The position numbers and the translations under genes are program-made. The notes beneath the pieces were generated by a model. The model ran no database searches and was not told the origin of the DNA. It worked only from the letters and a program-made list of their open reading frames with translations. This document shows positions 31,649 through 42,414 of a stretch of 64,000 nt of DNA, piece by piece. The stretch covers positions 3,534,001-3,598,000 of the forward strand of contig NC_092409.1 of assembly GCF_009017415.1 (NCBI RefSeq), read 5' to 3'. Position 1 is the first letter of the stretch. The number at the start of each line of letters is the position of its first letter. This DNA is from Aspergillus flavus (Eukaryota > Ascomycota > Eurotiomycetes > Eurotiales > Aspergillaceae).

Positions 31649-32570
31649 TTACCGGACCACCAAATCACTCCGTAACACCCACTTTTCGCCGTCTGAAACC
31701 TCACTGCCCTCATGCAGGAGACATCGGTCGCCATGCCGATGTAGTAGTGCCATGCCCGTGACAGGGGCCACTGAAACTGGCTCGGGGTTGCGATTCCCGC
31801 GAGTCGATTCCGGGTAGAAGATAGTTTCGCCCCCTGAGCAGGTAGTCAAGTAGATAAGAAGGGTCCACGTGGTGCGAGCAGGTTGAGAGGGATGGGAAGG
31901 GGAAGAGAAAGTGAGGGTGTTGGAGTCGTCGTCTGCAACCATTAGTCTCCCCGCACGTAGACAATGATGTCCGCAGAACCGCTTCTGCATCATACAATAC
32001 ATCCGTACAACCTCTAAATTTGCATTTTATCTACAAAAAACATACCTATACAGGGGCCAGGAACCACACAGAGAGTAGAAGATTGAAAAAGAAAGAAAAG
32101 AACTTACAATGCTGGGCAAAAAACTGCCCCTTCGAATACCGATAGATCCGAATATTCGCATTCAACCCCAAAGGCTCCCCGCCCCAGATCTCTTTCATCG
32201 ACCTCTCCCCCTCCCCATCCCCATTCATCACCAGGTCCTTCAGCGCTGTCCCGCTCCACAACGACTCCGCAAACCGCTCATCCTGGATCTGGAACCGATC
32301 GTTGACGCGAACGGCATCGCCCTTTTTCGGCTTCCCAGGGGTAGTGGTTAGGGGCAGGGAGGAGAGGAATGAGACGTAGGTTTTGCAGAGGTTTGCGGTG
32401 AAGAAGTTTGGGATGAGGTAGATTTGGTCGGGGAGGAGAGGATCGAGGGTGAGGTCGGATGAGGGGATGAGGGGGCGGAGAGGAGGCCAATTTGGTTTGG
32501 GGGTTTGTTGTCGTTGCTGCTGTTGTTTGGGGGGAGCGATGTCCTTTTTGGATTTGGATTTTGGGGGCAT
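31649..32570 (-). CDS. Prolyl-4-hydroxylase-like Fe(II)/2-oxoglutarate oxygenase
   Basis: Two exons (32108-32570, 31649-31932) with a 175 nt intron (GTAAGT to GCAG) encode 248 residues. The N-terminus is low-complexity (MPPKSKSKKDIAPPK, then a Gln-rich run). The P4Hc-type domain follows: LIPNFFTANLCKTYVSFL, VNDRFQIQDERFAESLW, then GQFFAQHYDDSNTLTF, in which the His-Tyr-Asp triplet across the splice gives the HxD iron ligands. The distal ligand is in ALLHRHGDRCLLHEG, and the Lys of GEKWVLRSDLV should bind 2-oxoglutarate. No signal peptide, so cytosolic or nuclear, unlike collagen-type enzymes. Fungal homologues of this size are uncharacterised; hydroxylation of a protein or small molecule is inferred from family only. 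Confidence 0.87.
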
Positions 32571-33600
32571 TTTGTTTCTCTGTTTCTTCTCTCCTCCTTT
32601 TCTTGGTTTGTCGGTGTTTCGCTGGTTGATTTCTGGCTTATTGGGGACTTTTTTTTTTTCTTTTCTTTGTTTCTTTGCGGTCGGAGCGGAGTTTGGGGAG
32701 TTTTTCGTATTGATGGTACGGTATTAAATGTCAATGGGAATATGAATATAAGGCACTTATATATGACAGTGCACAAACTTGGTAGTTGGTATAAGCGTTA
32801 TATTATCGTTATCTATATGTATTCCCCAGATTTGATAGTGATAGCTTCATGAGATAAAGTTCTGTCGAGATCAACCGAAGTGGTGTTACCATCTCTGGAT
32901 CCGTGGAGGAGAAACTGCAAGTAATGCAGGGGATTTCTTGGCGTTACTGTATTTAGATTTTGGAGTTGAATTCTTTTGGTTCTTTGTTGTGGTATACTTA
33001 TACTTCCCGACTGGTAGTTACACCTTTTTTTCTTCTTCGCAGGTACCTGGTACAGGTCTGTGCCCATAAGTTGCAAATAACGTCGAGTCAACTCTTTTTA
33101 ATTGCATGGGAGATCGCAACCTGAAACAGAATGGATGATCTGCCTTGGTACGAGCGAGTATGGGTCAATGTACAGGACATAGATACATACTAGTGTACAA
33201 GCATCATACGGACAGTATCACAGCTCCAACACCATCAGGCATGGTTATGAATCTCTCACAGGGGTGAGCTCTTCATCCAGTCATTCCATGCATGTATACG
33301 GTACCTCCTGGAGTAACCTGGGATAACAACTCTAAACAATGCCGCCAAATACACGAGAACAATCAGAGATCCAGACCGGTACCGTACATGTACAGTACCT
33401 GTAATCACATGACCACGGGACGTCGGACCAGTAAAAGCGGCAGAAAAAAAGAGAAGAAAAAAAAAAGTAAAGAAAAAAACGACCGGCTCCTCTTTTCTCC
33501 TGCCAGTCAGATTGTCTCCTTCCATGGCCTCACTTCACCGCCCAGCTTCTCTCATCCCTCCAGCCCGTTGTCTTTCTTCAACCAGCAGCAGCCGCCGGTC
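32571..33600. other. Divergent intergenic region, oxygenase and FHA-forkhead promoters
   Basis: About 1 kb between two divergent genes. A purine-rich run (33440-33480) and a following pyrimidine-rich stretch precede the forkhead gene start. The frame of that gene stays open back to 33292, but coding there is not supported. Confidence 0.45.
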
Positions 33601-36600
33601 ATGTCGTCGTCGCAGACCATGACAGCGCCAGCGGTGGGCCATCGACCGCCTGATGCTGGTCCCAATATGTCGTCAATCTATGACTATGGTCGTTCTCAAC
33701 AACCTGACGACCATCGGTCCCCCTCCCCGCCCAGCGACTCCGCAATCCGCGCTTTGAACGATTCTGCCCCCGACCCCCCCGACGCTCCCTCCAATGGTTT
33801 GACTTCTCCCTCCGGCATGATGCCTGTCAAGTCCGAGCCCGATGAGAATGCTTTTCCTCCTTCCGCTGTCGAACAAAGCTCGCAAACCGATACCAGGCGT
33901 CAGTCCGCGGCCAGTGCGCTCTTGGCTCAACTGCTCGGCAACCAGTCGTCAATGCCTTCCGACGGACCTGGGCCCTCTGCGGAACACTCCGTACCCGCAG
34001 CGCAAGACACAAACCAACCCCAGGATATCGATGATGGGATGAATGGACAGTGGTCGACGGACGCGCCTGCAGGAACCACAGCGATGTCTTCAGACCCGAC
34101 CGGGGGCCAAGACCAGATCCCGGCCAACTCGAACGAGTTGCCGGAGTCTCAGCAAGAACAGAAAAACTCCGATCAACCACCGGAGGTACCATTCTCGAAC
34201 CCAGATGGGGACCTGAACATATCATTGAAACATGCCGACCCCTCGGAAGGCCTCACGGACCCTTTACTCTTCTCGAAGTCGGGCCTAGACCACTCCGACC
34301 TATTTACACCATTTGATATCACTGGCGCTGCCAAGGACCCGTTCGAGGCATTACAACAGAATGAGATGCTTACAGCTGCTTACCTTTCCCAGAGCGCTGA
34401 CCTATCAGCCCTTGGGTACTCAGGAGGACATCTACAGGACACCGGTTCGATCGCGGGATCAGAGCCTCGCATCCAGGCTTTTGCAAAACTGGAATTCGAC
34501 GATGGTCATTTCTACTGCAACACATATTCCTTTATTCTCGGGCGAGATGTACGGGCTGCCCGGGCCGCCCATCAGCGCGAATTGCAGGTCCGACAGGTCA
34601 TGAGACACACCCGCGCGAAAAGTTCAAGTGGTGGAAATACGTCGCATACTCCCATCCGAATGAAACATGAAGGCAGCGGCATAATAGGCAGTGTCGTCAG
34701 TGACCGTGGTGGAATTATGGGCTTTGACCCTGATGTTCCTCCACATCTTCCCTCTCGTATAAGTCGGCGATCGTCCAACTCTTCCCATGCCGAGCTGGGA
34801 GCTCCGATGCATGCGACGCCGGCTCAGCTACAGTCGAATACAACTGATTACAACGCTCTTGCTATGGAATCTTTGAATGACGAGGGTGGAGACGCAAAAC
34901 CAGTTGATGCTTTGGCTTTGCTTCCGTCCCCGGATTCTTGTCCAACGATCCCGATCCACCCCCCTGCCACAACAGATGGTAGTGCCGCCGGACACCGAGG
35001 TATCTCACGGAAACATGTAAAGATTGCATATAATTTTGATAAGAATCTCTTTGAGATGGAGGTTATGGGGAGAAATGGTGCGTTCATTGGTGCTGATTGG
35101 TTATCGCCGGGTCAGATCAGACCTTTACACAGCGGCGATTACATCCAAATCGGAGGTGTACGAATACGATTCTTACTTCCAGATGTACCAATTGGCGAGA
35201 CGGGTGCTGATAGGGTCGAGGAGCCCTACGTGGCAGAAGAAGAAAATGCACAAGCTTCGGTCCCTGCAACGGAGAACGATGAGGATGAGAAACGCCGCAA
35301 ATCTGAAAGTACGGAGAACAAAGATGCCCCGAAGACCACTAAAATCATTCTTAAAACCAAAGAACCGGATTCAAGTCGCCCAGTACCGTCCATTGAAAGT
35401 TCTGCTGACGGTCAACAACCTATGCGTCGTAGAGGCCCGGGACGGCCACCCAAGGATGGCATTATGTCGAAGCGTGAACGGGCCGAGTTGGCCAGGGAAC
35501 AGAAGTTGGCTGCGAAACGTGAGGCAAATGGAGGTGTCACTCCTCCCCCTGCCAACCGGCCGAAGGCCGGAAAGACCACGACTACGTCTACTGTTGCCAC
35601 TACACCCAAGGAGTCCACGGGTGGAGATTCTCCTGGATCCAAACCTGAAAAGCGGAAGTACACCAAGAGGAAGAAGCCCGATGGCACCCTTATGGACTTC
35701 CCTCTGCCTTCTACAGAAGGTGGACAGTTTCCTATGGACCAGCGCCCGGAGGACTTCATCAAAGCTCCTCCGGTCAAGAAGCGCAAGCCCTCACGTTCAC
35801 CTTCGCCCAACTACCCACCAGAATCTGCGTATACTCCAGAAGATCTGGCCAAACCGCCCTACAACTATGCAGTTCTTATCTTCGATGCTCTCACTGAGGC
35901 TGGCACGCCGATGACGCTGAAGCAGATCTACCGTGCGCTGAAGCTTAAATATCCTTATTTTCGTTTCAAGTGTGAAACTGAAGGCTGGACGTCCAGTGTG
36001 CGACACAACCTCAACGGCAATAGTCATCTCTTTATGCATGCCGAGAGAGACGGTAAAGGATGGTCATGGCAACTACGTCCAGGAGCATCTGTTGAAAAGG
36101 AGAAGAAGAGGCGTCCATCGCCGCCGCCGCCATCACAGCCACCGCCGATGCCTGCGGCTCCGCAGTACATGCCTCCTATGAACCCAGCCTACTCCAACCC
36201 AACGAATGGGCAGGCAAACATGGCGAACCCTCATTTCCAGTTTCCGTCAATGCCATCAAATCCGTACCCTGCACCTTCTCCCGCACCTACTCCTACACCT
36301 GCACCTCAGCAATCGAGTCCCTATCCGCCACCATCTCAACCCGCCGCCTCTACCCCTTTCCCCATACCAAGTCCACTAAGGAACAATCTCCCGCCTGCTT
36401 TTGCTCAGACAACGCCGTCCACATACACTTCCCCATATGCCTCCGACCCCCCTCCACAGCTGATTCAGTATCAGCAATCGCAGCAACAGACCATGCAAGC
36501 ACAGCCCCAGCATCACTCACCTTATCCGCCAGCCAACCCACCTCCGCCACCACCGCCTCCCATGTCAATGAACCCGCCATCTCAAAATCTTCCGCCCAAC

Positions 36601-36906
36601 CCAGGCCCACCTATGCAACACCAGCCCAACCTTGGTGTCGCCCCAGGCGAGCCCAGTTCGGGCCCTATGGACACATCCGAAACGTCTTCGTTCAATGACC
36701 GGGCAAACAAGGCGATTGATGACTTCGAAGCGGTTCTCATGGAGGATTATGAAGACAAGAACTATATCCGGGAAGTGCTGAAGAGCGCCCGCGCCCGCGT
36801 TCTTGGACAGGCCACGGAAAGCTCATTCCCTGGTGGCGAGCCGAAGGACGAGGCGGTCATTCTAGATGCTCTCCGGGGCCTAGTCGGAGGCTTGAAGGAT
36901 GAGTAA
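33601..36906 (+). CDS. FHA-forkhead transcription factor, Fhl1-like
   Basis: An intronless frame of 1101 residues from the ATG at 33601 (MSSSQTMTAPAVGHRPPD). The frame is open upstream to 33292, but that part looks like leader. An acidic, Ser/Pro/Gln-rich region comes first (1-290). The FHA domain is split: first strands at about 294-320 (YSFILGRDV), then about 140 loop residues, then GHRGISRKHVKI (about 464) through GDYIQIGGVRIRFLLPD (about 530). Around 608 is an AT-hook-like core, RRGPGRPPKDG; basic KRKYTKRKKPDG follows. The forkhead domain lies at about 743-830 (KPPYNYAVLIFDALTE, TSSVRHNLNGNSHLF). The C-terminus is Pro/Gln-rich and ends in a short helical acidic tail. Yeast and fission-yeast Fhl1 act on ribosomal protein genes under TOR/PKA control; that role here is inferred. 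Fkh1/2-type is the alternative, less likely because of length and the odd recognition helix. Confidence 0.85.
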   Translation: MSSSQTMTAPAVGHRPPDAGPNMSSIYDYGRSQQPDDHRSPSPPSDSAIRALNDSAPDPPDAPSNGLTSPSGMMPVKSEPDENAFPPSAVEQSSQTDTRRQSAASALLAQLLGNQSSMPSDGPGPSAEHSVPAAQDTNQPQDIDDGMNGQWSTDAPAGTTAMSSDPTGGQDQIPANSNELPESQQEQKNSDQPPEVPFSNPDGDLNISLKHADPSEGLTDPLLFSKSGLDHSDLFTPFDITGAAKDPFEALQQNEMLTAAYLSQSADLSALGYSGGHLQDTGSIAGSEPRIQAFAKLEFDDGHFYCNTYSFILGRDVRAARAAHQRELQVRQVMRHTRAKSSSGGNTSHTPIRMKHEGSGIIGSVVSDRGGIMGFDPDVPPHLPSRISRRSSNSSHAELGAPMHATPAQLQSNTTDYNALAMESLNDEGGDAKPVDALALLPSPDSCPTIPIHPPATTDGSAAGHRGISRKHVKIAYNFDKNLFEMEVMGRNGAFIGADWLSPGQIRPLHSGDYIQIGGVRIRFLLPDVPIGETGADRVEEPYVAEEENAQASVPATENDEDEKRRKSESTENKDAPKTTKIILKTKEPDSSRPVPSIESSADGQQPMRRRGPGRPPKDGIMSKRERAELAREQKLAAKREANGGVTPPPANRPKAGKTTTTSTVATTPKESTGGDSPGSKPEKRKYTKRKKPDGTLMDFPLPSTEGGQFPMDQRPEDFIKAPPVKKRKPSRSPSPNYPPESAYTPEDLAKPPYNYAVLIFDALTEAGTPMTLKQIYRALKLKYPYFRFKCETEGWTSSVRHNLNGNSHLFMHAERDGKGWSWQLRPGASVEKEKKRRPSPPPPSQPPPMPAAPQYMPPMNPAYSNPTNGQANMANPHFQFPSMPSNPYPAPSPAPTPTPAPQQSSPYPPPSQPAASTPFPIPSPLRNNLPPAFAQTTPSTYTSPYASDPPPQLIQYQQSQQQTMQAQPQHHSPYPPANPPPPPPPPMSMNPPSQNLPPNPGPPMQHQPNLGVAPGEPSSGPMDTSETSSFNDRANKAIDDFEAVLMEDYEDKNYIREVLKSARARVLGQATESSFPGGEPKDEAVILDALRGLVGGLKDE

Positions 36907-39110
36907 ACCAGGACAAGGGCTCCAGAATCCTGCATGGTTGCGCTTGAGAATCGGGTTGCTCCACAGGATTGCCTGGATTGAACGAGTTACGATTTGGAAT
37001 TTCTTTCTGCTTATGTTTACGAACGTCTACATTTGGCGACTGGTCTGGTGTTGCAGGAGGTATAAAATTATGGGATCCCATGATCGGTGACAGGGCTGTC
37101 ACTGGTCTCACGAGTATGACATTGTGTTTGCCTCCCCAGTGGCTTGCTGATTTCATTTCTGTTCTTCTTTATTTTTCGCTATCTCGATTTCTTTGTTCGA
37201 TGATATCCACTACGTTCTGGGCTTCTTTTGATTCATGTCGTGGCCCCGGAACCATAAGATTTACCGGGTAAATTCTTTCCATTGTCGTGGCAGGTGTAGG
37301 AGGCAAAACTAGGAGTTAGTTGCATAGACAAAAGATGAATCTGGGCATTACTGTCGGTCAATGACATATTTTTATCTGATCACTCTTTTTTCCTCAATTG
37401 TTCTTGGTTTTTGATTCGTCTTGGTCTGCCGTCTAGATTCGAGCCCGAAATCCCCCTAGCCGCAGGACGGTCTTTGGGGAATCCGAAGCCTCTCCAAGTC
37501 ACGGGAGAAATAGACTTGGGCTTGTTGTTGTTGGAAACCGAAGATAGCCGACTGGCTAGGGTGTATGTCCAATCCACACGAAGTATAGAACTTGGAGGTT
37601 GGGTGTTTTAAGGCTCTAGATCGTGCTGCTTTCCAGGTGGGATTGAGTCAATTGGCGATGATCGGGTTAGTGGGCGGTTAACGAACTGATGTGAACGATA
37701 TTGCAGCGATTCGGCCGGTTTACCCCTCACCACCCATCGTCCCTCTTCTGGCTTTCTAAGGTTCCTCAACTATCCGATGACAGGCACCGATGCCATTCGT
37801 GATGTTCTTTTCTTAGTTGGAAGTCAAACCCAACAGACATTTCGGAGGCTTGTCTTCCTAAACCCAAGGACTCATGAGTGGTTTTACTTTCCCTACGTCA
37901 GGGAGCATGGCGAGGTAATATGGGATAGGATAGGTCAGGTCATCGGGCATCGATGTCCTGTTTGTATTTTTTTGTATTTTTTTATTATTTTTATTATTTT
38001 TACTTTTACGCAGGTTCCACCCCCACTTTACCGGATTGTTCTGACTGCATGAGCATGGGTTTTCTCAGGTAAAATAATCAGATAATGAACTCCCCCGTTC
38101 CATTCTCCCGAGATCTCTAGATGAAGAGATGGACCAGCAAGGGTGATCTTTATGCCATGTAGATAAAACCATCATGTATACATATGTACAATCATCCGTA
38201 CCTACCGTGGATGATGTGCAGTCTGACTAAGGACTGGTGAAGGGACACCGCGTACCTTACTGACGAGTGAGTTGGACGGGTGTGGTTTGTCTGGTTATAC
38301 AACTGATGGGGCAGTGATTCGTTGGACCCCCGACGATGTGCTGTGAGATGGGTGATGTTGATATGGTACCTGAATAGGTACCACCCTATAATGGGGATGC
38401 GTTAAAAAACAAAAACCTCCCCCATCTTGGCCAGAGTCATTCGACCATGGACTTTGACTCAGACATACATCCAGTGGTAAGAAAACGAGGGAGGGGGGCT
38501 AATCAGTGGCTGGGTATATATTTCCATCCATCTGGTTGGTAGTTTGGTGGTTGTCACACTCCCCGAATGACGAGGGGATCCGGGCAAATTAGGGCGCGCA
38601 GCAGCTGAGCTGGACAGTCCAGCCATCGGATGACTGACGACTTTTTTCATGGAGGCCTTCTGAAATTATTTGAATCTAGTGATGCCTGGACAACTGCAGT
38701 CCGTCAGTCAGCGTCTCATCTGACGTCGGCGGAGCAACGAATTACGGAGTATGTAGGAAGAATGTTTCCCGGATGTACGCGAGAGGCTGCTTTACTTTTC
38801 CAATAAGTGTTGGTCGGGGATATGCCTAATTTGACCCGGCTGTGTGTACTTGTCTATGCGTGTGTCTGTATGTGCGACTACATACATCGTACATCACTTC
38901 TGACGGGCTTTTTTTAACGGGAACATTACCGCCATGTCTGACTGGTACAGTGGTCATGTTTTTAAAATGAGGCGTTCTCCTTGCCACCAGGTTTTTTTTT
39001 CCTTGCTTTGTATTTTCTTGGATACATGGTGTCATAATAGAGAGCTGAGGCTGGGTTATGATGTTATGAATTGCCACCGTGAGACCAAGTTCACTCTTTG
39101 ATTCTATGCC

Positions 39111-39174
39111 TATGTACTATGTACTATGTGTGTATGTACCCATACATACATACAAACACATACAAACACAGTCA
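39111..39174. repeat. Short tandem TATGTAC / CATACAAACA repeats
   Basis: Two or three TATGTAC units are followed by TGTATGTACC, then CATACATACATAC and two copies of a CATACAAACA-like unit. The two halves are partly complementary and could form a hairpin. A simple microsatellite is the plain reading. Confidence 0.7.
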
Positions 39175-40208
39175 AACAGAAGAACTTCTTGAAAGATCAT
39201 CAATCTTTGTCATCATCCCCCCCGTGACCCTCGCATTATCCCCTCTTAGGTAATCCCGTTCGTCTGAAGAGAGTTGAATTTTCGAATAGTGGAACTCGAT
39301 TGGATTTTCCATGACCGAAAATAGACAAGTTCCCAAGCCCTGGATCTTCCCACTCTTTAAGTTTTTCTTAAAGGCTAGTCCCCTTAAAGTACGTAGTGTG
39401 TTCGGCGTACGTACCACCCGGAGAGACACGTTTTTAATTTTTCCCTTCTTTACTTTATTATTTTAGCACGGGGAGAAGAAAAGGAAAAGGTGCACGTACC
39501 AGAAAAACCCACCGTGAAGGTTCGAGGCGAGTCACCCCCTTCTCTCTCTCTCTCTTCTGGTCGACTTGCTCAAGAACGGGCGTTACGGCCTCGCTCTGAT
39601 ACGTACTCTCCAGGTATGGAGTACGACAATACTCCACTGCGGGCAGTCAACTATCGCAGTAGTTCACCTGTGCCCCCCTTCCCAATCACTCAGTGAGAGT
39701 GTGACTGCGACTTTGCATCAGTGTTGCCTTGTTGGGTCGGTGGTGCTCCCAGTCAAGTCGGTCACTGGTTCTTTAGCTTTGGGGAATTCCACAGCCTCGC
39801 ATTGCCTCTCTTCTGTTCCACCCTCCTATTTGGTGATGGGCCTTGTTATTTTTTATTTTTATTTTTGATTCTTTTTTTTTTTTTCTGTTGCTGCTCCCTC
39901 TTGTCTTGATCCTTTTATGACTCTTGTGCATTTGCATAGATTATTGATGGGTTATTATTAGGATCCGTCGATGAACTATCATTACGGAGTATAGAAATAG
40001 AAAATAGAAAATACGTAGAAAACAAAAATAAAATTAAATCAAAAAGTCGTATCCATATTATAATGATCCTCAGATGTAATGCATGGTACCCTATATTTCT
40101 CCCTTATACTTCTCTTTTACTATTATTATCTTATGAATAGGGATCAGTGTAGAATCAGAACAATCGACTTCTTTCTCTTTCGTTGGTGGTATCAAAGTAG
40201 AAGGGGTT

Positions 40209-40264
40209 AAAAAAATAAATATGAAAAATTAAGATAAAAAAATAAAAATAAAAAAATAAAAAAA
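40209..40264. repeat. A-rich AAAAATA low-complexity tract
   Basis: A run of A with regularly spaced T residues, repeating AAAAATA-like units. Simple sequence; such tracts often mark nucleosome-depleted DNA. Confidence 0.75.
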
Positions 40265-42414
40265 CGATCCCCAAAAACGGCTCCAGCGGCAGGCTCTCTC
40301 ATACCTACCAACCTCATTCACTCACCCCGACGACTAGCCCGAGGGGAAGTGCCCCATCTGCATGGCGGTCTCCTGTTTGTCCAAAGATGAACCCCTAATG
40401 AATGGTGGACAGATGACTTCCAAGACTGATTCAAATGAAATTATTACTGTTTTAAACGAATTGTGGTGCATGATGAAAGTCGAATTACACTTCACAAATC
40501 ACCATTCAGGGTATGATGATTTTTAATATTTCTTGTTCAATTTTTTACAAGAGCTTCAGCTAGACCGCTAAGGAATCCAGCAACGAACCATGGATCCGGT
40601 TGCTTCGTGAGTGTTCTGGTCTCTCTTGGTAACCGTCCTTTCGCGCGATGGAGTACCATGCCATCACACTGCAGTTAGGGGAATTTTAGTTTTATTTTTA
40701 TTTTATTAATTTTTTTTTAGTGTTTTTGGTGTTTTTTTTTCGCTACCCTTAAACTTGAAACCCTTGGCCGCGCTTCTCACTTGGGGAATTCCATGACGGG
40801 GGGAGAATTAATATACGGAGTACATACAGTAAGAAATTTCTGTTTAAAAAGGAAAAACTCTAAAAAGAGGATTCCCGGTCGGGTCTTGCGGCTGGGCCAA
40901 ACCCCCCTTGGCCTCTTGTTCTGAACTTCTGGTGCTTTCTTTTCCCGCCATTTCATGATTCCGGGTGGTTTGGTTGGGCGGTGGTAATTTCACTGTGACG
41001 GTTCAGAATTAATTTCTAACTGCTTTTTTAATTATCATGGTTATCATTATTATTATTCTTCGGTCTTATTTTATCTTCTTAATTTCTTAACACCCTTTTT
41101 TTTTATTTTTTTAATTACTTCTTCTCTTCACCCTTTTCTCTTATTTCCGGGTCCTCCTGACCGGCGGATAGATAGACCAAACTTACTGTAGGGTAAATAA
41201 GAAATAGTAGAAAAAATAAAAAGAAAAGAAAAGAAAAGAAAAAAATCTGTGTTATATTTCTAAAATCCGACTCGTCCGGCCGGTAGATTGGAGACAGTGT
41301 ACGGGCCTAGTACAGACAGACGGATGGTACTAGACTTTACTTAGTGTAGACTACCTTCGGAAGATTCCCACGATGAATCTAGTGACAGTCATTGAATGGA
41401 AAGGACCCCTAACAAACTTCCTTTAGAATTTCGTTACTCGTTCAGGAGTCTGACTAACCCGTGACCCGGAGATCAACCTCAATCCACAATCCTCAACGGA
41501 CGATGGTTACTAACACTCTCTGACACCTCTGAATTTACCACTAGTCTTCTTTTCTCTCCGTCTCCTGCCCTTCACTCTACTTCTTTTTTCCCTCCCTCCC
41601 CCCATCCTTCTCTCAATCTCCCCCTCGCCTCATTCCCTTCTCCATTTCTTTCCCTCCACCTTTAACCGCCATTGTCCCTTAATCTTGTTGAGTTTCTATT
41701 CTCGGGAACTTTTTTCTCCCATATATTCCTCTTTCGCTTGCCTCTTTAACCCTCAACGAGCTTTTCACTAAGTGTCGTTGTCTCCGTGGACTGGGGCTGT
41801 CTCCTTCGAACGCGTGAGAAAGTAACCTTTATTCCTTCTCACATCAAGCAAAGGAAATTTCCCCCGCCGCCTTCCTTGGCTCCAATCTGACCCGACGAGT
41901 CCTCTTTGTCGCTAGCCTCAATTCTTCTCTGGTGACATCGTACCATTGGCTCTATTCGCCCCAGCCTTTGGACTGCATCGTTTTTGGCCACAACCGTCCA
42001 CGCAACGAAAAGAAAGGATTCACGGACTCCCACTAAAGGACCAACAAGGAAAAGCAAACAGTCAAATAAAGCGCACTTCGTTCGCTCTCCGACTTTCATC
42101 CGTTTACAACCGCGTTCCCGGTTTTGATACGTGCTGTTGAAGAATCCCTCCATGTTATTTTACTAAGCGATACTCACGACGCAAAACTAAAGAGCCGCGG
42201 CTCACCGAGCAACGCTCTCCCCCCAGGATCAGGGCCTGGCAGACGTGTAGACGGTTCGTATCTGCATTTCAATTTTCTGTGTTGCCCTGATTAGCGAAGG
42301 TCTATTTTACCATTGTGGTATAATATACTGACGGGACTCTCTTACTCTGTACAGCACCAGAACCGTCTACCTTCTCCGTCCTGAACTGGTTTTCTTTTCT
42401 TCTCTTATTTCGTT

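Larger units (their letters stand above)
36907..42414. other. 5.5 kb interval without supported gene
   Basis: No frame in either strand looks like protein. It contains A/T-rich low-complexity runs (around 40.2 and 41.0-41.3 kb), a TATGTAC/ACATA tandem at 39.1 kb and three copies of the nonamer TACGGAGTA. From about 41.5 kb the plus strand is pyrimidine-rich, which I read as promoter and leader of the cyclin gene at 42415. A possible leader intron runs from GTTCGT at about 42254 to TACAG at about 42353. Confidence 0.45.

Noticed and set aside
35024..35914. 296-codon plus-strand frame inside the FHA-forkhead gene
   Set aside because: It overlaps the FHA and AT-hook coding region in another frame; composition is Arg/Leu/Ser-rich as expected from a shifted reading.
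37777..38052. 91-codon plus-strand frame in the gene desert
   Set aside because: Ends in a T-rich low-complexity stretch and has no homologue I recognise.
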